Shown here piece after piece: positions 18,331 through 28,600 of a DNA stretch of 36,059 bases. The stretch lies in NCBI GenBank assembly GCA_902478875.1, contig CABSMZ010000003.1:1-36059 (forward strand), given 5' to 3'. Source of the stretch: an uncultured Collinsella sp. (GTDB taxonomy: Bacteria > Actinomycetota > Coriobacteriia > Coriobacteriales > Coriobacteriaceae). Position 1 is the first letter of the stretch, and the number at the start of each line of letters is the position of its first letter. The position numbers were made by a program, and so were the translations under genes. The notes beneath the pieces were generated by a model, which was not told where the DNA came from, searched no databases, and saw nothing but the letters and a program-made list of their open reading frames with translations.

Positions 18331-18765
18331 ATGCGGTATCTGGTAATGGTCAGTCACGGAACGCTCGCTCCCGGACTGCACAGTGTCCTCAAGATGCTCG
18401 GCAATGACGCCCCGAACATCTTGTCGACGAGTCTCGTGGACGGCATGGGCGCTGACGAATATGTCGAGAACGTCAAGGCGATGGTCGCTCCCGTTACCGC
18501 CGATGACGAGGTTGTCCTGCTCGGTGACATCCTGGGCGGATCGCCGCTCACCAATGCTATGAACACGATGGCCGAGAAGGGCTTGCTCGCCCACACCATT
18601 GCCTTCGGCGGTATGAATCTGCCCATGGCTATGACCGCCATGATGGGGCTTGCCACCATGGACCTGGATTCTCTCAAGCAGATGATGCTGCAGGAGGGCA
18701 AGAACGGTATGTCCGAGCTTGTGGTCCCGACCGATGACGCCGACGACGAGGACGACGACATCTAG
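18331..18765 (+). CDS. PTS mannose-family EIIA component
   Basis: EIIA accepts phosphate from HPr and passes it to EIIB. The 144-residue protein starts MRYLVMVSHGTLAPG, with His9 in the VSHG motif as the phosphorylated residue. DDEVVLLGDILGGSPLTNAM is the conserved mannose-type EIIA signature. The C-terminus is strikingly acidic (DDADDEDDDI). The start at 18331 has GAGAGGAGA upstream; the frame extension to 18259 is not conserved. It is the first gene of a four-gene PTS operon in the order EIIA-EIIB-EIIC-EIID. Confidence 0.93.
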   Translation: MRYLVMVSHGTLAPGLHSVLKMLGNDAPNILSTSLVDGMGADEYVENVKAMVAPVTADDEVVLLGDILGGSPLTNAMNTMAEKGLLAHTIAFGGMNLPMAMTAMMGLATMDLDSLKQMMLQEGKNGMSELVVPTDDADDEDDDI

Positions 18766-18798
18766 GCAGCGCATCCGCCCCAATTTTTGTGATGGAGC

Positions 18799-18821
18799 GG
18801 GGGTTAAGAGGAAAGACCCCC
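18799..18821 (+). other. Intercistronic hairpin between EIIA and EIIB genes
   Basis: GGGGGT (18799-18804) and ACCCCC (18816-18821) form a 6-bp stem with no T-tract. It is probably an mRNA stability or processing element. Confidence 0.45.
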
Positions 18822-18844
18822 GGTGATAAAGAAAGGGAGAACGC

Positions 18845-19333
18845 ATGATTTCGTTCATCCGTATTGACGACCGTATGATCCATGGACAGACCGTTACCCG
18901 TTGGGCCCTCGAGTATCCCTGCGACGGTCTTATCGCCGTCAACGACGCTGCAGCGTCCAACCCCGTGCTCAAGGAGGCCTACAAGAGTGCCTCGGGCAAG
19001 AAGACGTTCGTGTGGACCAAGGAGCACTTCAAGGAGGTCTCCGAGAAGGTTCTCAAGTCCAACACCAAGTACTTCCTGATCACCAAGAACCCGCTCGACA
19101 TGAAGGAACTTCTCGTCGATTTTGGCTTTAAGCCCGGCATGGACCGCATCATCGTCGGTCCCTGCAACGATCGTCCCGGCACCACCAAGCTCGGCAACAA
19201 CCAGTCGATCACGCAGGAAGAGGCCCAGGCGCTCGAGGATCTCACCAACGCCGGCTACAGGGTCGAGTTCGCCCTTATCAAGGAGAAGTCCATCGGTGAG
19301 TGGCCCAAGTTCCGCGGTCAGTTTGGCTTCTAG
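18845..19333 (+). CDS. PTS mannose/fructose/sorbose-family EIIB component
   Basis: EIIB carries phosphate from EIIA to the incoming sugar. The 162-residue protein begins ISFIRIDDRMIHGQTVTRW; His13 in MIHGQ is the phosphorylation site of this family. GPCNDRPGTTKLGNNQSIT is a further conserved-looking segment. AAAGGGAGA lies upstream of the ATG. EIIA and EIIB are separate polypeptides here, unlike E. coli ManX where they are fused. Substrate cannot be read from sequence; mannose, fructose, sorbose, N-acetylgalactosamine or galactosamine are possible. Confidence 0.93.
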   Translation: MISFIRIDDRMIHGQTVTRWALEYPCDGLIAVNDAAASNPVLKEAYKSASGKKTFVWTKEHFKEVSEKVLKSNTKYFLITKNPLDMKELLVDFGFKPGMDRIIVGPCNDRPGTTKLGNNQSITQEEAQALEDLTNAGYRVEFALIKEKSIGEWPKFRGQFGF

Positions 19334-19361
19334 TTAGGCGCCAGCCGCATTTTGGTATCTA

Positions 19362-19383
19362 CAGCCCTTGGTGAAAGGGGCTG
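19362..19383 (+). other. Intercistronic hairpin between EIIB and EIIC genes
   Basis: CAGCCC (19362-19367) and GGGCTG (19378-19383) form a short stem ahead of the EIIC ribosome site. It may adjust the ratio of soluble to membrane PTS parts. Confidence 0.4.
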
Positions 19384-19405
19384 AGGAATAAAGAAAGGGG
19401 AAAGC

Positions 19406-20263
19406 ATGGCAATCAATGCATTCCAAGCCGCGCTGTTCGGCCTGTTCGCCTGCCTGGCATCACTGCCTGGCATGGGCGGCACGACGATCGGCAACTACAC
19501 TCTGGGTCGTCCTCTGGTCGCCGGCCTCATCGTCGGCATCATCATGGGCGATATGCAGACGGGCATCCTCGTCGGCGCTGCCATCCAAGTTGTCTACATC
19601 GCTCTCGTGACCCCCGGCGGAACCGTCTCCGCCGACGTCCGCGCCGTGTCCTATATCGGCATCCCGCTGGCGATCCTCGCCATCAAGAACTCGGGCATCG
19701 ATCCCGCCTCCGCTGAGGCCGCCGGCATGGCCGCATCCCTCGGTGCCGCCGTCGGCACGCTCGGCACTGTGCTCTTCTATGGCACCGCCACCATTAACCT
19801 GGTATGGCAGGGCATGGGCTGGAAGTGGCTCGAGAAGGGCGACCTCCACAAGCTCTACCTGGTCAACAACGTTCTGCCTTGGATCGGTCACATCGTCTGC
19901 TCGTTCCTCCCGACGTTCATCATCACCATGGGCGGCACCGCCATGGTCGACCTCATGAAGACCTACATGCCCATGGACGGCATCGCGATGAAGACGCTGT
20001 TCACCGTCGGCTCGCTGCTGCCTACCGTCGGTATCGCCATCCTGCTCAAGCAGGTCATCTCCAAGCCGACGGACTTCCTCACGTTCTTCTTCGGCTTCAC
20101 CCTGTCCGCTGTCATGGGATGCAACCTGATTGCCGCCGCCGGCATCGGCTGCTTCTTCGCCCTGATCAACTATGAGATCGCTTCGCTCAAGATCGACCTC
20201 GCAAACGCTCCCAAGGCAGCTATCGCCTCGGGCTCCGATGATGAGGAAGAGGAGGACATCTAA
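19406..20263 (+). CDS. PTS mannose-family EIIC membrane component
   Basis: EIIC forms, with EIID, the sugar channel in the membrane. The 285-residue protein has many hydrophobic helices and the signature region GGTTIGNYTLGRPLVAGLIVG near the N-terminus. It continues with GDMQTGILVGAAIQVVYIA, typical of EIIC-Man. The tail is acidic (SDDEEEEDI). AAAGGGGAAAG precedes the ATG. Its stop codon TAA shares its last A with the ATG of the EIID gene, so the two are translationally coupled. Confidence 0.93.
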   Translation: MAINAFQAALFGLFACLASLPGMGGTTIGNYTLGRPLVAGLIVGIIMGDMQTGILVGAAIQVVYIALVTPGGTVSADVRAVSYIGIPLAILAIKNSGIDPASAEAAGMAASLGAAVGTLGTVLFYGTATINLVWQGMGWKWLEKGDLHKLYLVNNVLPWIGHIVCSFLPTFIITMGGTAMVDLMKTYMPMDGIAMKTLFTVGSLLPTVGIAILLKQVISKPTDFLTFFFGFTLSAVMGCNLIAAAGIGCFFALINYEIASLKIDLANAPKAAIASGSDDEEEEDI

Positions 20264-21081
20264 TGGCAGAGAAGAAGAAACTCTCTAAGAAAACGCTTGC
20301 CAAGTCGTTCCGCAACTGGTCCTATGGCAACCTGACTTGCTTCTCGCAGGAGCACATGCAGACCTTCGGTTACCTGTGCGCCATGCTTCCGATCGTCGAG
20401 GAGCTCTACGACACGCCCGAGGAGCAGAAGCAGGCCCTCCAGACCTACTCCGCGTTCTTCAACACCGAGCCGCAGATCGGCACCATGATTGTCGGCGTCA
20501 CCGCCGGCCTCGAGGAGGCTCGCGCAAACGGCGAGGCCATCGACGACGACGCCATCAACGGCATCCGCGCCGGCCTCATGGGCCCGCTCGCCGGCCTTGG
20601 CGACTCGCTGATCGTCGGTACCCTGATCCCGATCCTGCTCGGTATCGCCCTCGGTCTCTCGACCGGCGGCTCTCCGCTCGGTGCCATCTTCTATATTGTC
20701 GTGTGGAACCTGCTCATGTTCCTTGGCATGCGCTTTGCCTACAACCAGGGCTATGAGCTCGGCGGCAAGGCGGTCGTCGGCCCCAAGGCCAAGGCTCTGC
20801 GTGATTCCATCGTGATGGTCGGTACCATGGTCATCGGTGCAGTCGGTGCTACCTGGGTCTCCATCACCTGCAGCCCCAATCTGGTGCTGCCCGGCGGCGG
20901 TAAGTTCCAGGACACGCTCGACGGGATCTATCCGCACCTGCTGCCCATGGTCTTCATCATCTTCTGCTGGTACATGATGACCAAGAAGAAGGTCAACCCC
21001 ATCGTTATGATGCTGATCCTCGTTGTGATCGCATTTGTGGGCGTTCTCATTGGCTTCTTCGACCCGGCACTGAGCTACTAG
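20263..21081 (+). CDS. PTS mannose-family EIID membrane component
   Basis: EIID is found only in mannose-type PTS systems and partners EIIC. The 272-residue protein opens with LAKSFRNWSYGNLTCFSQEHMQ and contains FNTEPQIGTMIVGVTAGLEE and GPLAGLGDSLIVGTLIPI, all characteristic of the family. Membrane helices fill the C-terminal half. It is the last gene of the operon and is followed by a strong terminator. Nearby genes include no sugar-catabolic enzyme, so the substrate remains open. Confidence 0.93.
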   Translation: MAEKKKLSKKTLAKSFRNWSYGNLTCFSQEHMQTFGYLCAMLPIVEELYDTPEEQKQALQTYSAFFNTEPQIGTMIVGVTAGLEEARANGEAIDDDAINGIRAGLMGPLAGLGDSLIVGTLIPILLGIALGLSTGGSPLGAIFYIVVWNLLMFLGMRFAYNQGYELGGKAVVGPKAKALRDSIVMVGTMVIGAVGATWVSITCSPNLVLPGGGKFQDTLDGIYPHLLPMVFIIFCWYMMTKKKVNPIVMMLILVVIAFVGVLIGFFDPALSY

Positions 21082-21103
21082 TCATCATCCCCTGGCCCCC
21101 TGT

Positions 21104-21140
21104 AAGGCCGTGCGGCCTCAACCGCACGGCCTTCTGATTT
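21104..21140 (+). terminator. Terminator of the PTS operon
   Basis: A perfect 12-bp stem (21104-21115 with 21122-21133) is followed by CTGATTTTG. Confidence 0.85.
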
Positions 21141-21276
21141 TGCGCCGCCCTTCAAGGGCAATATGGCCAGCGACCTCCATCGCCTACACGACACCCGCTA
21201 TATTGCTCTTGAAAGATGACGTATTCGACAAACGATGCACTTGCGCATGATGCACACTTTGCACGAGGAGGACCAT

Positions 21277-21603
21277 ATGCACGAGAAACATGGACACGAC
21301 CTTTCGCGCGACGACTTGATTCGCGAGGCAAAGATGCAGACCGATGCTATTCAGCGGCTCAATGTTTGGCTGCGCCTGGGCTATTCGCTCGTGGCGATTG
21401 GCTTTTTGATGGGGATGTGGGGTATGCAGGGCGGCCCCGGCTGGGGTGTCCCCGTGGGCATCGTGTGCCTGGTGGTGGGCACTCCGCTTTCGATCGTGCT
21501 TAAGGTCGGCACGACCAACGCCAAAAAGAATGTCGAGCGCATGCTCGAGGCCGCTGGTGTCGACGTTGAGGAGCTTATGCGACGCAAGAAGGACGAGCAA
21601 TAG
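21277..21603 (+). CDS. Small two-helix membrane protein of unknown function
   Basis: The 108-residue product begins MHEKHGHDLSRDDLIREAK, His- and charge-rich, and then has two membrane helices. These are LGYSLVAIGFLMGMWGM and a second starting GVPVGIVCLVVGTPL, joined by a Gly/Pro-rich turn. The C-terminus is a charged helix ending RRKKDEQ. I do not recognise a named family. GGAGG lies five bases before ATG 21277; a longer frame from 21235 has no ribosome site. It lies 68 bp upstream of the MarR gene and could be in the same unit, though no functional link is visible. Confidence 0.65.
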   Translation: MHEKHGHDLSRDDLIREAKMQTDAIQRLNVWLRLGYSLVAIGFLMGMWGMQGGPGWGVPVGIVCLVVGTPLSIVLKVGTTNAKKNVERMLEAAGVDVEELMRRKKDEQ

Positions 21604-21671
21604 ACTTCCGCGTTGGGGTATCATAAATAATTGTTGCGAATGTTAACTAATGTACGGCAAATGACGGTTTT

Positions 21672-22148
21672 ATGGCCCTTCTAGAGTTGCAAAGGACAAT
21701 ATCCCCAGTGGATTACGATGACGTCGCTCGAAAACTGATTGTGTACTCACGTTCCCTTGCCAAGGGATCCTTGAGTGCTGCCGGCGGCGCCAGTGTGGGC
21801 GAGGCACCGGTTTTACAGTATCTATCGGGTATTGACGGTGATGTCATTCCCTCCGAGATTGCCAAGAAGCTGAAATTCTCCCGTGCGCGCATGTCGCATA
21901 TCTTGGATTCACTCGAGAGTAAGGGTTACGTTCAGCGCAGGACTGATCCAAACGATCGTCGGCGTGTGCTGGTGAGCATTACCGAGGAAGGCCGTGATTT
22001 CGCGGCGAAAAAAAATGCCGAGAGTGTGGCATCGCTCTCGAAACAACTCTCAGCGCTCGGCGAGCACGATGCCCAGGAGCTCGTGCGCATCCTGAATAAA
22101 GCTTACAGCCTTACCTATGATGCCGACGACTACCTGGACAATCTATAA
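21672..22148 (+). CDS. MarR-family transcriptional regulator
   Basis: The 158-residue protein has the MarR winged helix fold. GDVIPSEIAKKLKFSRARMSHILDSLESKG is the recognition region (split here only for description), and the wing is VQRRTDPNDRRRVLVSITEEG, with the conserved DxRxR-type motif. Helices at both ends would form the dimer. No strong ribosome site is seen before ATG 21672, so the start or leaderless translation is uncertain. MarR proteins usually regulate neighbouring genes; the small membrane protein upstream or the glycosidase downstream are possible targets. Confidence 0.88.
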   Translation: MALLELQRTISPVDYDDVARKLIVYSRSLAKGSLSAAGGASVGEAPVLQYLSGIDGDVIPSEIAKKLKFSRARMSHILDSLESKGYVQRRTDPNDRRRVLVSITEEGRDFAAKKNAESVASLSKQLSALGEHDAQELVRILNKAYSLTYDADDYLDNL

Positions 22149-22167
22149 GGATAAAGACAGACATTTA

Positions 22168-22187
22168 GGTGCATCTTGAAATGCACC
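22168..22187 (+). other. Hairpin after the MarR gene
   Basis: GGTGCAT and ATGCACC form a perfect 7-bp stem with a six-base loop, 20 bases after the stop. No T-tract follows. It could be a weak terminator or stability element. Confidence 0.4.
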
Positions 22188-22290
22188 CGGGACAGTTGTG
22201 CCCATCAGCCACCGTCAACATCTCATTCCAAACCAAATCAGCCAACGTACGTCATGGCAATCCCCGGTAGGTTGCAGGATGGCGGCTGAG

Positions 22291-22336
22291 CCTTTCCCTC
22301 GGGAAACTTCGCGAAGCCCAGTTCCCGAGGGAAAGG
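22291..22336. repeat. Palindromic element, copy 2
   Basis: Arms CCTTTCCCTCGGGAA and its complement surround the core ACTTCGCGAAGCCCAG. This is the reverse complement of the inner element at 17058-17101. Over 44 bases the copies differ at four positions, which form two base pairs (T-A to C-G and A-T to G-C). Confidence 0.8.
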
Positions 22337-22613
22337 TATGGTCTGTGTAATACCAGATAAACAGTACATTTTTGCTAGATTGGTATTTGACTGAAGAACC
22401 AATTGGTATGGCTTATTAAGCCCACCTTGCCGTTGACGCTTATTTTGCTGCCGCTGGGAGAATTCCGAACTTGGGTGCGCAAGTGCTCCCATATGTTGAT
22501 ATGACCTAGTAGGTGGCTATCTGGTTACTACCAGTTGGCCCCTTGGTAACGGGTGGCCCCCATTGTGCGGAATGTACCGAACATCTCCGTTTGATACGTT
22601 TTCCCATGCTGCC
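22337..22613. other. Noncoding region upstream of the GH31 gene
   Basis: No gene is supported here. It contains imperfect repeats of ATTGGTAT/ACCAAT (about 22379-22410) and a repeated TTGGCCCC/GTGGCCCC pair near 22533-22560. TTGACT at 22388 and TTGATA at 22591 are possible -35 boxes, but neither has a convincing -10. Confidence 0.35.
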
Positions 22614-22623
22614 GGGGGGGGGG
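22614..22623 (+). repeat. G10 homopolymer 40 bases before a surface-protein gene
   Basis: Ten consecutive G residues lie in the 5' region, 17 bases after a TTGATA box at 22591-22596 and about 40 bases before the GH31 start. Such tracts vary in length by slippage and can switch expression of surface proteins. They are also prone to sequencing length error. Confidence 0.7.
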
Positions 22624-22663
22624 CGTCCTCGGCACCTCAGCATGTCGGAAGAAAGGAGACCAG

Positions 22664-25600
22664 ATGCGCAGGAATTCCATTTTTACGAAACGGTGGGTGA
22701 AGGGAAGCGCGGTCCTCGTTGCCACTGCAGCGACGCTCGTGTTTGCCAATCCCCAGCAAGCGATTGCCACGCCACTCAAGGGCGTCGACTCGGCGACCGT
22801 GTCCCAGTCTGCCTCGAATGTCGTCGACATCGATTTCGCTGACGGCATCAAGGGCCGTATTACGTTCCTCGAGGACGGTATTTTCCGTTATAACGTCGAC
22901 CCCAAGGGTGAGTTTTCCGAGTACGCCACGCCGCGCAGTAAGTCCCACACGGCTAAGATCCAGGCTCAGCCCGATACCTCGGACACCTACAGCAAGCCGA
23001 GTGCGACGGTTGCCGACAAGGGCGACACTATCGAGATCACCGGCGGAAAGGCGACCGTGATCCTGGACAAGGCGACTGGCAAGATGAGTATCAAGTCAGG
23101 CGACCGTGTCGTGGTTTCCGAGTCCGCGTCCCTCGACCTTGATAAGAAGGGTACCGTCCAGACGCTCGCCAAGGAGAAGTCCGAGAACTTCTTTGGCGGC
23201 GGCACCCAGAACGGACGCTTCCTGCACACCAACCAGACCATCGCCATCTCCAACACGAACAACTGGACCGATGGCGGCGTTGCCTCGCCCAACCCGTTTT
23301 ATTGGACGAGTGACGGCTACGGCGTGCTCCGAAACACGTTTGCAGAGGGTTCCTACGACTTCGGTTCCACGGACTCATCGACGGTCACGACTTTGCACAG
23401 CGAGAATGAGTTTGATGCCTACTACTTCGTGGCGACCAACGAGGGAGCTTCGAACGTAGCAACTGAGATGCTGCAGGACTACTACAAGGTGACCGGTAAC
23501 CCGGTACTGCTGCCCGAGTACGGGTTCTACCTTGGTCATCTTAATGCCTATAACCGTGATGGCTGGTCAACGACCTCGGGTCAAAAGAAGTGGGAGACCA
23601 AGGGCAGCAAGTCCTCGAGCGAGAAGGGCGACGTTAAGTACGAGTCTGGCATGTCGACGGGCTACAAGCTCGACGGCACACTTGCGGCCGAGACGCTCAA
23701 CGGTGAGGGCCCTACGGTTGATACCGAGAACATGAAAGCGACCGATTTCGACCGCCAGTTCTCTGCTCGGCAGGTTATCGATGACTACGAGGACAGCGAC
23801 ATGCCGCTCGGCTGGTTCCTGCCGAACGACGGCTACGGCGCCGGCTATGGCCAGAACGGTTACTACAAGACCGGCGGCGTCAACTCCGACGGAGCGAGCT
23901 CGGCCGACCGTCTTAACGCTGTGCGTGCCAACGTCGACAACCTTAAGAAGTTCACCGAGTATGCCAACTCAAAGGGTGTGAGCACGGGCTTGTGGACCCA
24001 GTCCAACCTTGAGCCCGACAGCAACCCTGAGACCCCGTGGCATCTGCTTCGCGACTTCGACGCCGAGGTCAAGACGGGAGGCATCACTACCCTTAAGACC
24101 GACGTTGCCTGGGTTGGATCTGGCTACTCCTTTGGTCTTAATGGCATCAAGACAGCTTATGACACGGTGACGACCGGCGCTAACAAGCGCCCCAACATCA
24201 TCACGCTCGATGGTTGGGCCGGCACGCAGCGCTTTGGTGGCATTTGGACCGGCGACCAGTATGGCGGTAACTGGGAGTACATTCGCTTCCATATCCCCAC
24301 GTATATCGGTCAGAGTCTTTCGGGCAACCCCAACATCGGCTCCGACATGGATGGCATTTTTGGCGGCGACCCCATCATCTCTGCGCGTGACTACCAGTGG
24401 AAGACGTTCACGCCCTCTATGCTCGACATGGACGGTTGGGGCACCTACCGTAAATCGCCCATGACGCACGGCGATCCCTACACAGGCATCTCGCGCTTCT
24501 ACCTCAAGCTCAAGGCGCAGCTCATGCCCTATATCTACACGAGCGCGGCCTCGGCGGCCAACATCGACACGGGTAACGGCGATGCCGGCCTGCCCATGAT
24601 CCGCGCCATGCTGCTTTCCGATAACTCCGAGTACGCCGCAAGCACCTCGACGCAGTACCAGTATATGTTCGGTGAGAACTTCCTAGTGGCACCGGTGTAT
24701 CAGGATACCCAGGCAGACGAGAACGGCAACGACATTCGCAATGGGATTTACCTCCCCAATTACGGCACCGACGAGAATCCCACCATCTGGATCGATTACT
24801 TCTCGGGTAAGCAGTATCGCGGCGGCCAGGTTCTCAACAACTACGAGGCTCCGCTTTGGAAGCTGCCGCTGTTTGTGAAGGCCAACGCTATCGTGCCGAT
24901 GTACGCCGAGAACAACAACCCCGAGGCCGTGAGCGACACCAACACCAAGGGTACCGACCGCAGCCAGCGTATCGTCGAGTTCTTCGCCACCGAGGGCGAC
25001 GGCACCTTTACGCAGTACGAGGACGACGGCTCCTCCATCGAGAACAACACGACTGAGGACGATTCCTACGGTACGATCGACAATATCTCCTACGGTGAGC
25101 ATGTGAGCACCGTCTACAGATCCAAGGCCGCAGGCGGCACCGCGACCTTTACCGCCGAAGCCTCGCAGGGTGGCTACAACGGCTACGACTCCAATCGCAC
25201 CACGACCTTCGTGGCCAACGTGTCCGCCAAGCCCATGAGCGTCGTCGCCAAGAACGGCGGATCCGCGCTCAACGTGGTTGAGGTCGACTCGCAGGAGACC
25301 TTTGACACCGCGACCCCCGAGGCCGGCCAGGCGGTCTACTTCTACAGCGAGACCCCTAACCTCAACCACTACGGCAGCGATGCGGACGGCACCGAGGCCG
25401 AGCGGGGCGAGAGCTTTAACAACACCAAGATCACCACGAACCCCAAGGTCTACGTCAAGTTCGCGAAGACCGATGTTGCTGCGGCGGCGCAGACGCTCGA
25501 GCTGGGCGGTTTCGTGAACGCCGACGCCACGCTCACAGCCGATCGCCTCAACGAGAGCCTCTCCGCACCCACGAACCTTGCTGCCCCCGAGGACGTCACG

Positions 25601-28600
25601 ACCCCAACGAGCATCAAGCTCACCTGGGGAAAGGTCGATGGTGCTACCTCCTACGACCTTAAGGTCGACGGCACCGTGTTCGCCGTGGGTGATGCGGCCG
25701 AGTTCACGCACACCGACCTCGCCTACAATAGCAAGCACACCTACCAGATTCGTTCGCGCAACGCCGAGGGCTACTCCGCCTGGAGCGATGTGCTCGAGGC
25801 GAACTCCGCACTCGATCCGTGGCGGAACGTCCCCGACGCCGAGCAAATCACCTGGGAGGGCTCACTTTACGGCAGCCATAAGGCCGAGCTCGCCTTCGAC
25901 CATGAGTTCCAGTCGGGCGACGGCGGTTTCCACTCCGGTGGCAACGATCTGGGCAAGGCGCTTACCGTTGACTATGGACGCGCTTACAAGCTCGATAAGC
26001 TCGAGTACTATCCGCGCGATGACGCCGGCAACGGCACTGTGACCAAGATGCGTGTTGAGACGAGTCTCGATGGCGTCCACTGGACGAGCCAGGAGGTCGA
26101 TTGGGCACGTTCCGCTGATTGTAAGACGGTAGCGTTTGACGGCACCGTGGCCGCCCGTTACGTGCGCATGACACCGCTCGCCTCGGTCGGCAATTTCTTC
26201 TCCGCGTCCGAGATTGCCATCTACAAGACCGACGGCACGGATGGCTTCGCCGTGGGCTCCAACCTCAACAAGGCCACGATCTCCGACGGAGACTACTCCA
26301 ACATGAAGAACTATCTGGGCCTCGAGAATCGCGAGCCCGATACCCCGACGTTCGGTTCGCAGATCCGCGACCACTTCGCCGACCTCAACGATAACGGCGT
26401 TTACGACGTCTACGATTACTCGTTCACCATGGCGGGTCTTGACGGCGGCACTAAACAAAAGGGAAAGGTCGCAGGTTCGCTCGCGGTGATTCCGAGCAAG
26501 ACCGAGGTCGAGGCCGGTGATGAGATCACCGTTGATGTCTATGCGGCCGACGCCAAGAACGTCAACGCCCTGGGCGCTCTCGTCAACTTCAAGAGCGACC
26601 AGTTCGAGTTTGTGTCCGAGAGCATCGCGCAGGACGGCTCGACTGCCGGCATGGAGAACCTGTCTCGCGAGAAGGTCCAGTTCGCGGACAGAACGCAGAC
26701 TATCAATCTCGCCTTTGCCAACCGCGGCGATGGCAAGCTCTACAACGGTACCGGCGCGGTGGCGAGTTTCAAGCTCAAGGCCAAGACCGCCGGCAAGGTC
26801 GAACTGCCCTCGACATCTTGGCTCATCGGTCCGGCATGCGACGCACTTGAGTTTGCGAGCGACGGCACGGTGACGATGCCGGATGTTCCTCAGCCAACGG
26901 CCGCCGAGTACGGTCAGGACGCCTTCAACATCACGATGACCAACGATGAGCTCACGACCGACGACGGGACCAACGTCGAGAAACTTATCCAGCAGAAGAG
27001 CTATAACGCGCTGTTCGATAATAACGAGGGCGACAACGGCTTTGAGTTCCTATGGAACTGGAGCGGCAACTGGGACAGCGAGGGTAAGCTTCCGAGTTAC
27101 GTGAAGCTTCCCACCACGATGACATTCGCATTTAAGACGCCGTCGAAACTCGATAGTGTCGAGGTCGTTAACCGCAACGGTGGCAACGGAACCGTGCAGA
27201 AGATCAAGGCTGTCGTGACGTTCGAGGATGGCTCGACCCAAGAGTTCGCGGGCGGGGAGTACGATTCCTTCCTGGCTCGCTACGCCTTTGACCTCTCTGC
27301 CGAGAACAAGGGCAAGAAGGCGACCAAGGTCGAGGTCACGCCGCTTGAGGCATCGGGTGACCAGATGCTCACACTGCGTGAGGTCAACTTCAACTACACG
27401 CAGGGTGTCGAGGCCATCGAGGGTGTCGAGCTAGGCAAGAACCAGACCGAGTTCTTTGAAGGCGACATTACGCCCGTCGACGCCAAGGCTACGCCTGAGA
27501 GCGCTGGCTACCCCTATGTGACGGTCGAGAGCTCCGACCCCTCTGTGGTAAGCGTCTCCGCTGTTCAGGCTGGCGATAGCGTGAGCTACTACCTGCGTGC
27601 CAACAAGGCCGGCAAGGCAAAGATCACGGTGGCGTCGGTACTCGACCCCTCCAAGACCGCATCCTATGAGGTCGAGGTCAAGGCTGGTGTCGATACCTCT
27701 GCGCTCGTAGCAGCGCTTTCCAAGGCCGCGGGCTACAGCGAGTCCGTCTACACCAAGGATTCCTATGCAGCTCTCACCACTGCGGTCGAGGCGGCTCAGA
27801 AGCTCCTCGACAGCGGCCAGGGCAGCTATAGCAAGAAGGATGTCGCAGACGCCACAGCCAAGATCGAGAAGGCAATCGACGGCCTCAAGATGCGCCCTGT
27901 TGATGAGAAGATTCTCATCAACACGCCCGAGAACCGCAAGAACGTCAAGGTGGCCGGCTTCTCGAGTGAGGCCGACTACGAGGGCAGCAACGCCGTCAAC
28001 GCTCTCGACGGCGACGAGCGGACGCTTTGGCACAGCGACTGGGCCCATGGGACCGGTATGCCCCAGTATCTGAGTGTCGACCTGGGCCGCGACTACGATC
28101 TCACCGACGTTACATTCCTGCCGCGCCAGGACGGCGGCACTAACGGCGATATCTTCGAGGCCGAGATACTGGTCTCCGACACTGCCGACGGTTATGAGAA
28201 GGGCACCGCCGCGTCGATGGGTACGTTCGCCTTCGACAACGATGGCCGCGTGCTCACCGACCGTGGCGACTGGAAACAGATGAGCTTTGGCGCCGCGCGC
28301 GGTCGCTACGTGACCGTCAAGGTGATTCACGCCGGCGGGGGCGACGTTGATGCCTACTGCAGCATGGCGGAGCTCAAGTTCTACGGTACGGCCGTCCCCG
28401 ATCCGGTGGCGAAGGATGATCTCACTGCCGCGATCGAAAAGGTTGATGCCGAGCTTGCCGCCGGCGACCTCAAGGCCGGCGACTACACCGAGGCCTCCTG
28501 GACGGCGCTCGAGAACGCCCTGGCGAGCGCCCGCGCCATCTTGAGCGACGAGGATGCCACGCAGGACGAGGTCGACCAGGCGCTCAGGGCGCTCGAGAGC

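Noticed and set aside
18799..19383. Terminators splitting the PTS operon
   Set aside because: The hairpins are short and lack T-tracts; the genes form one functional set in one direction.
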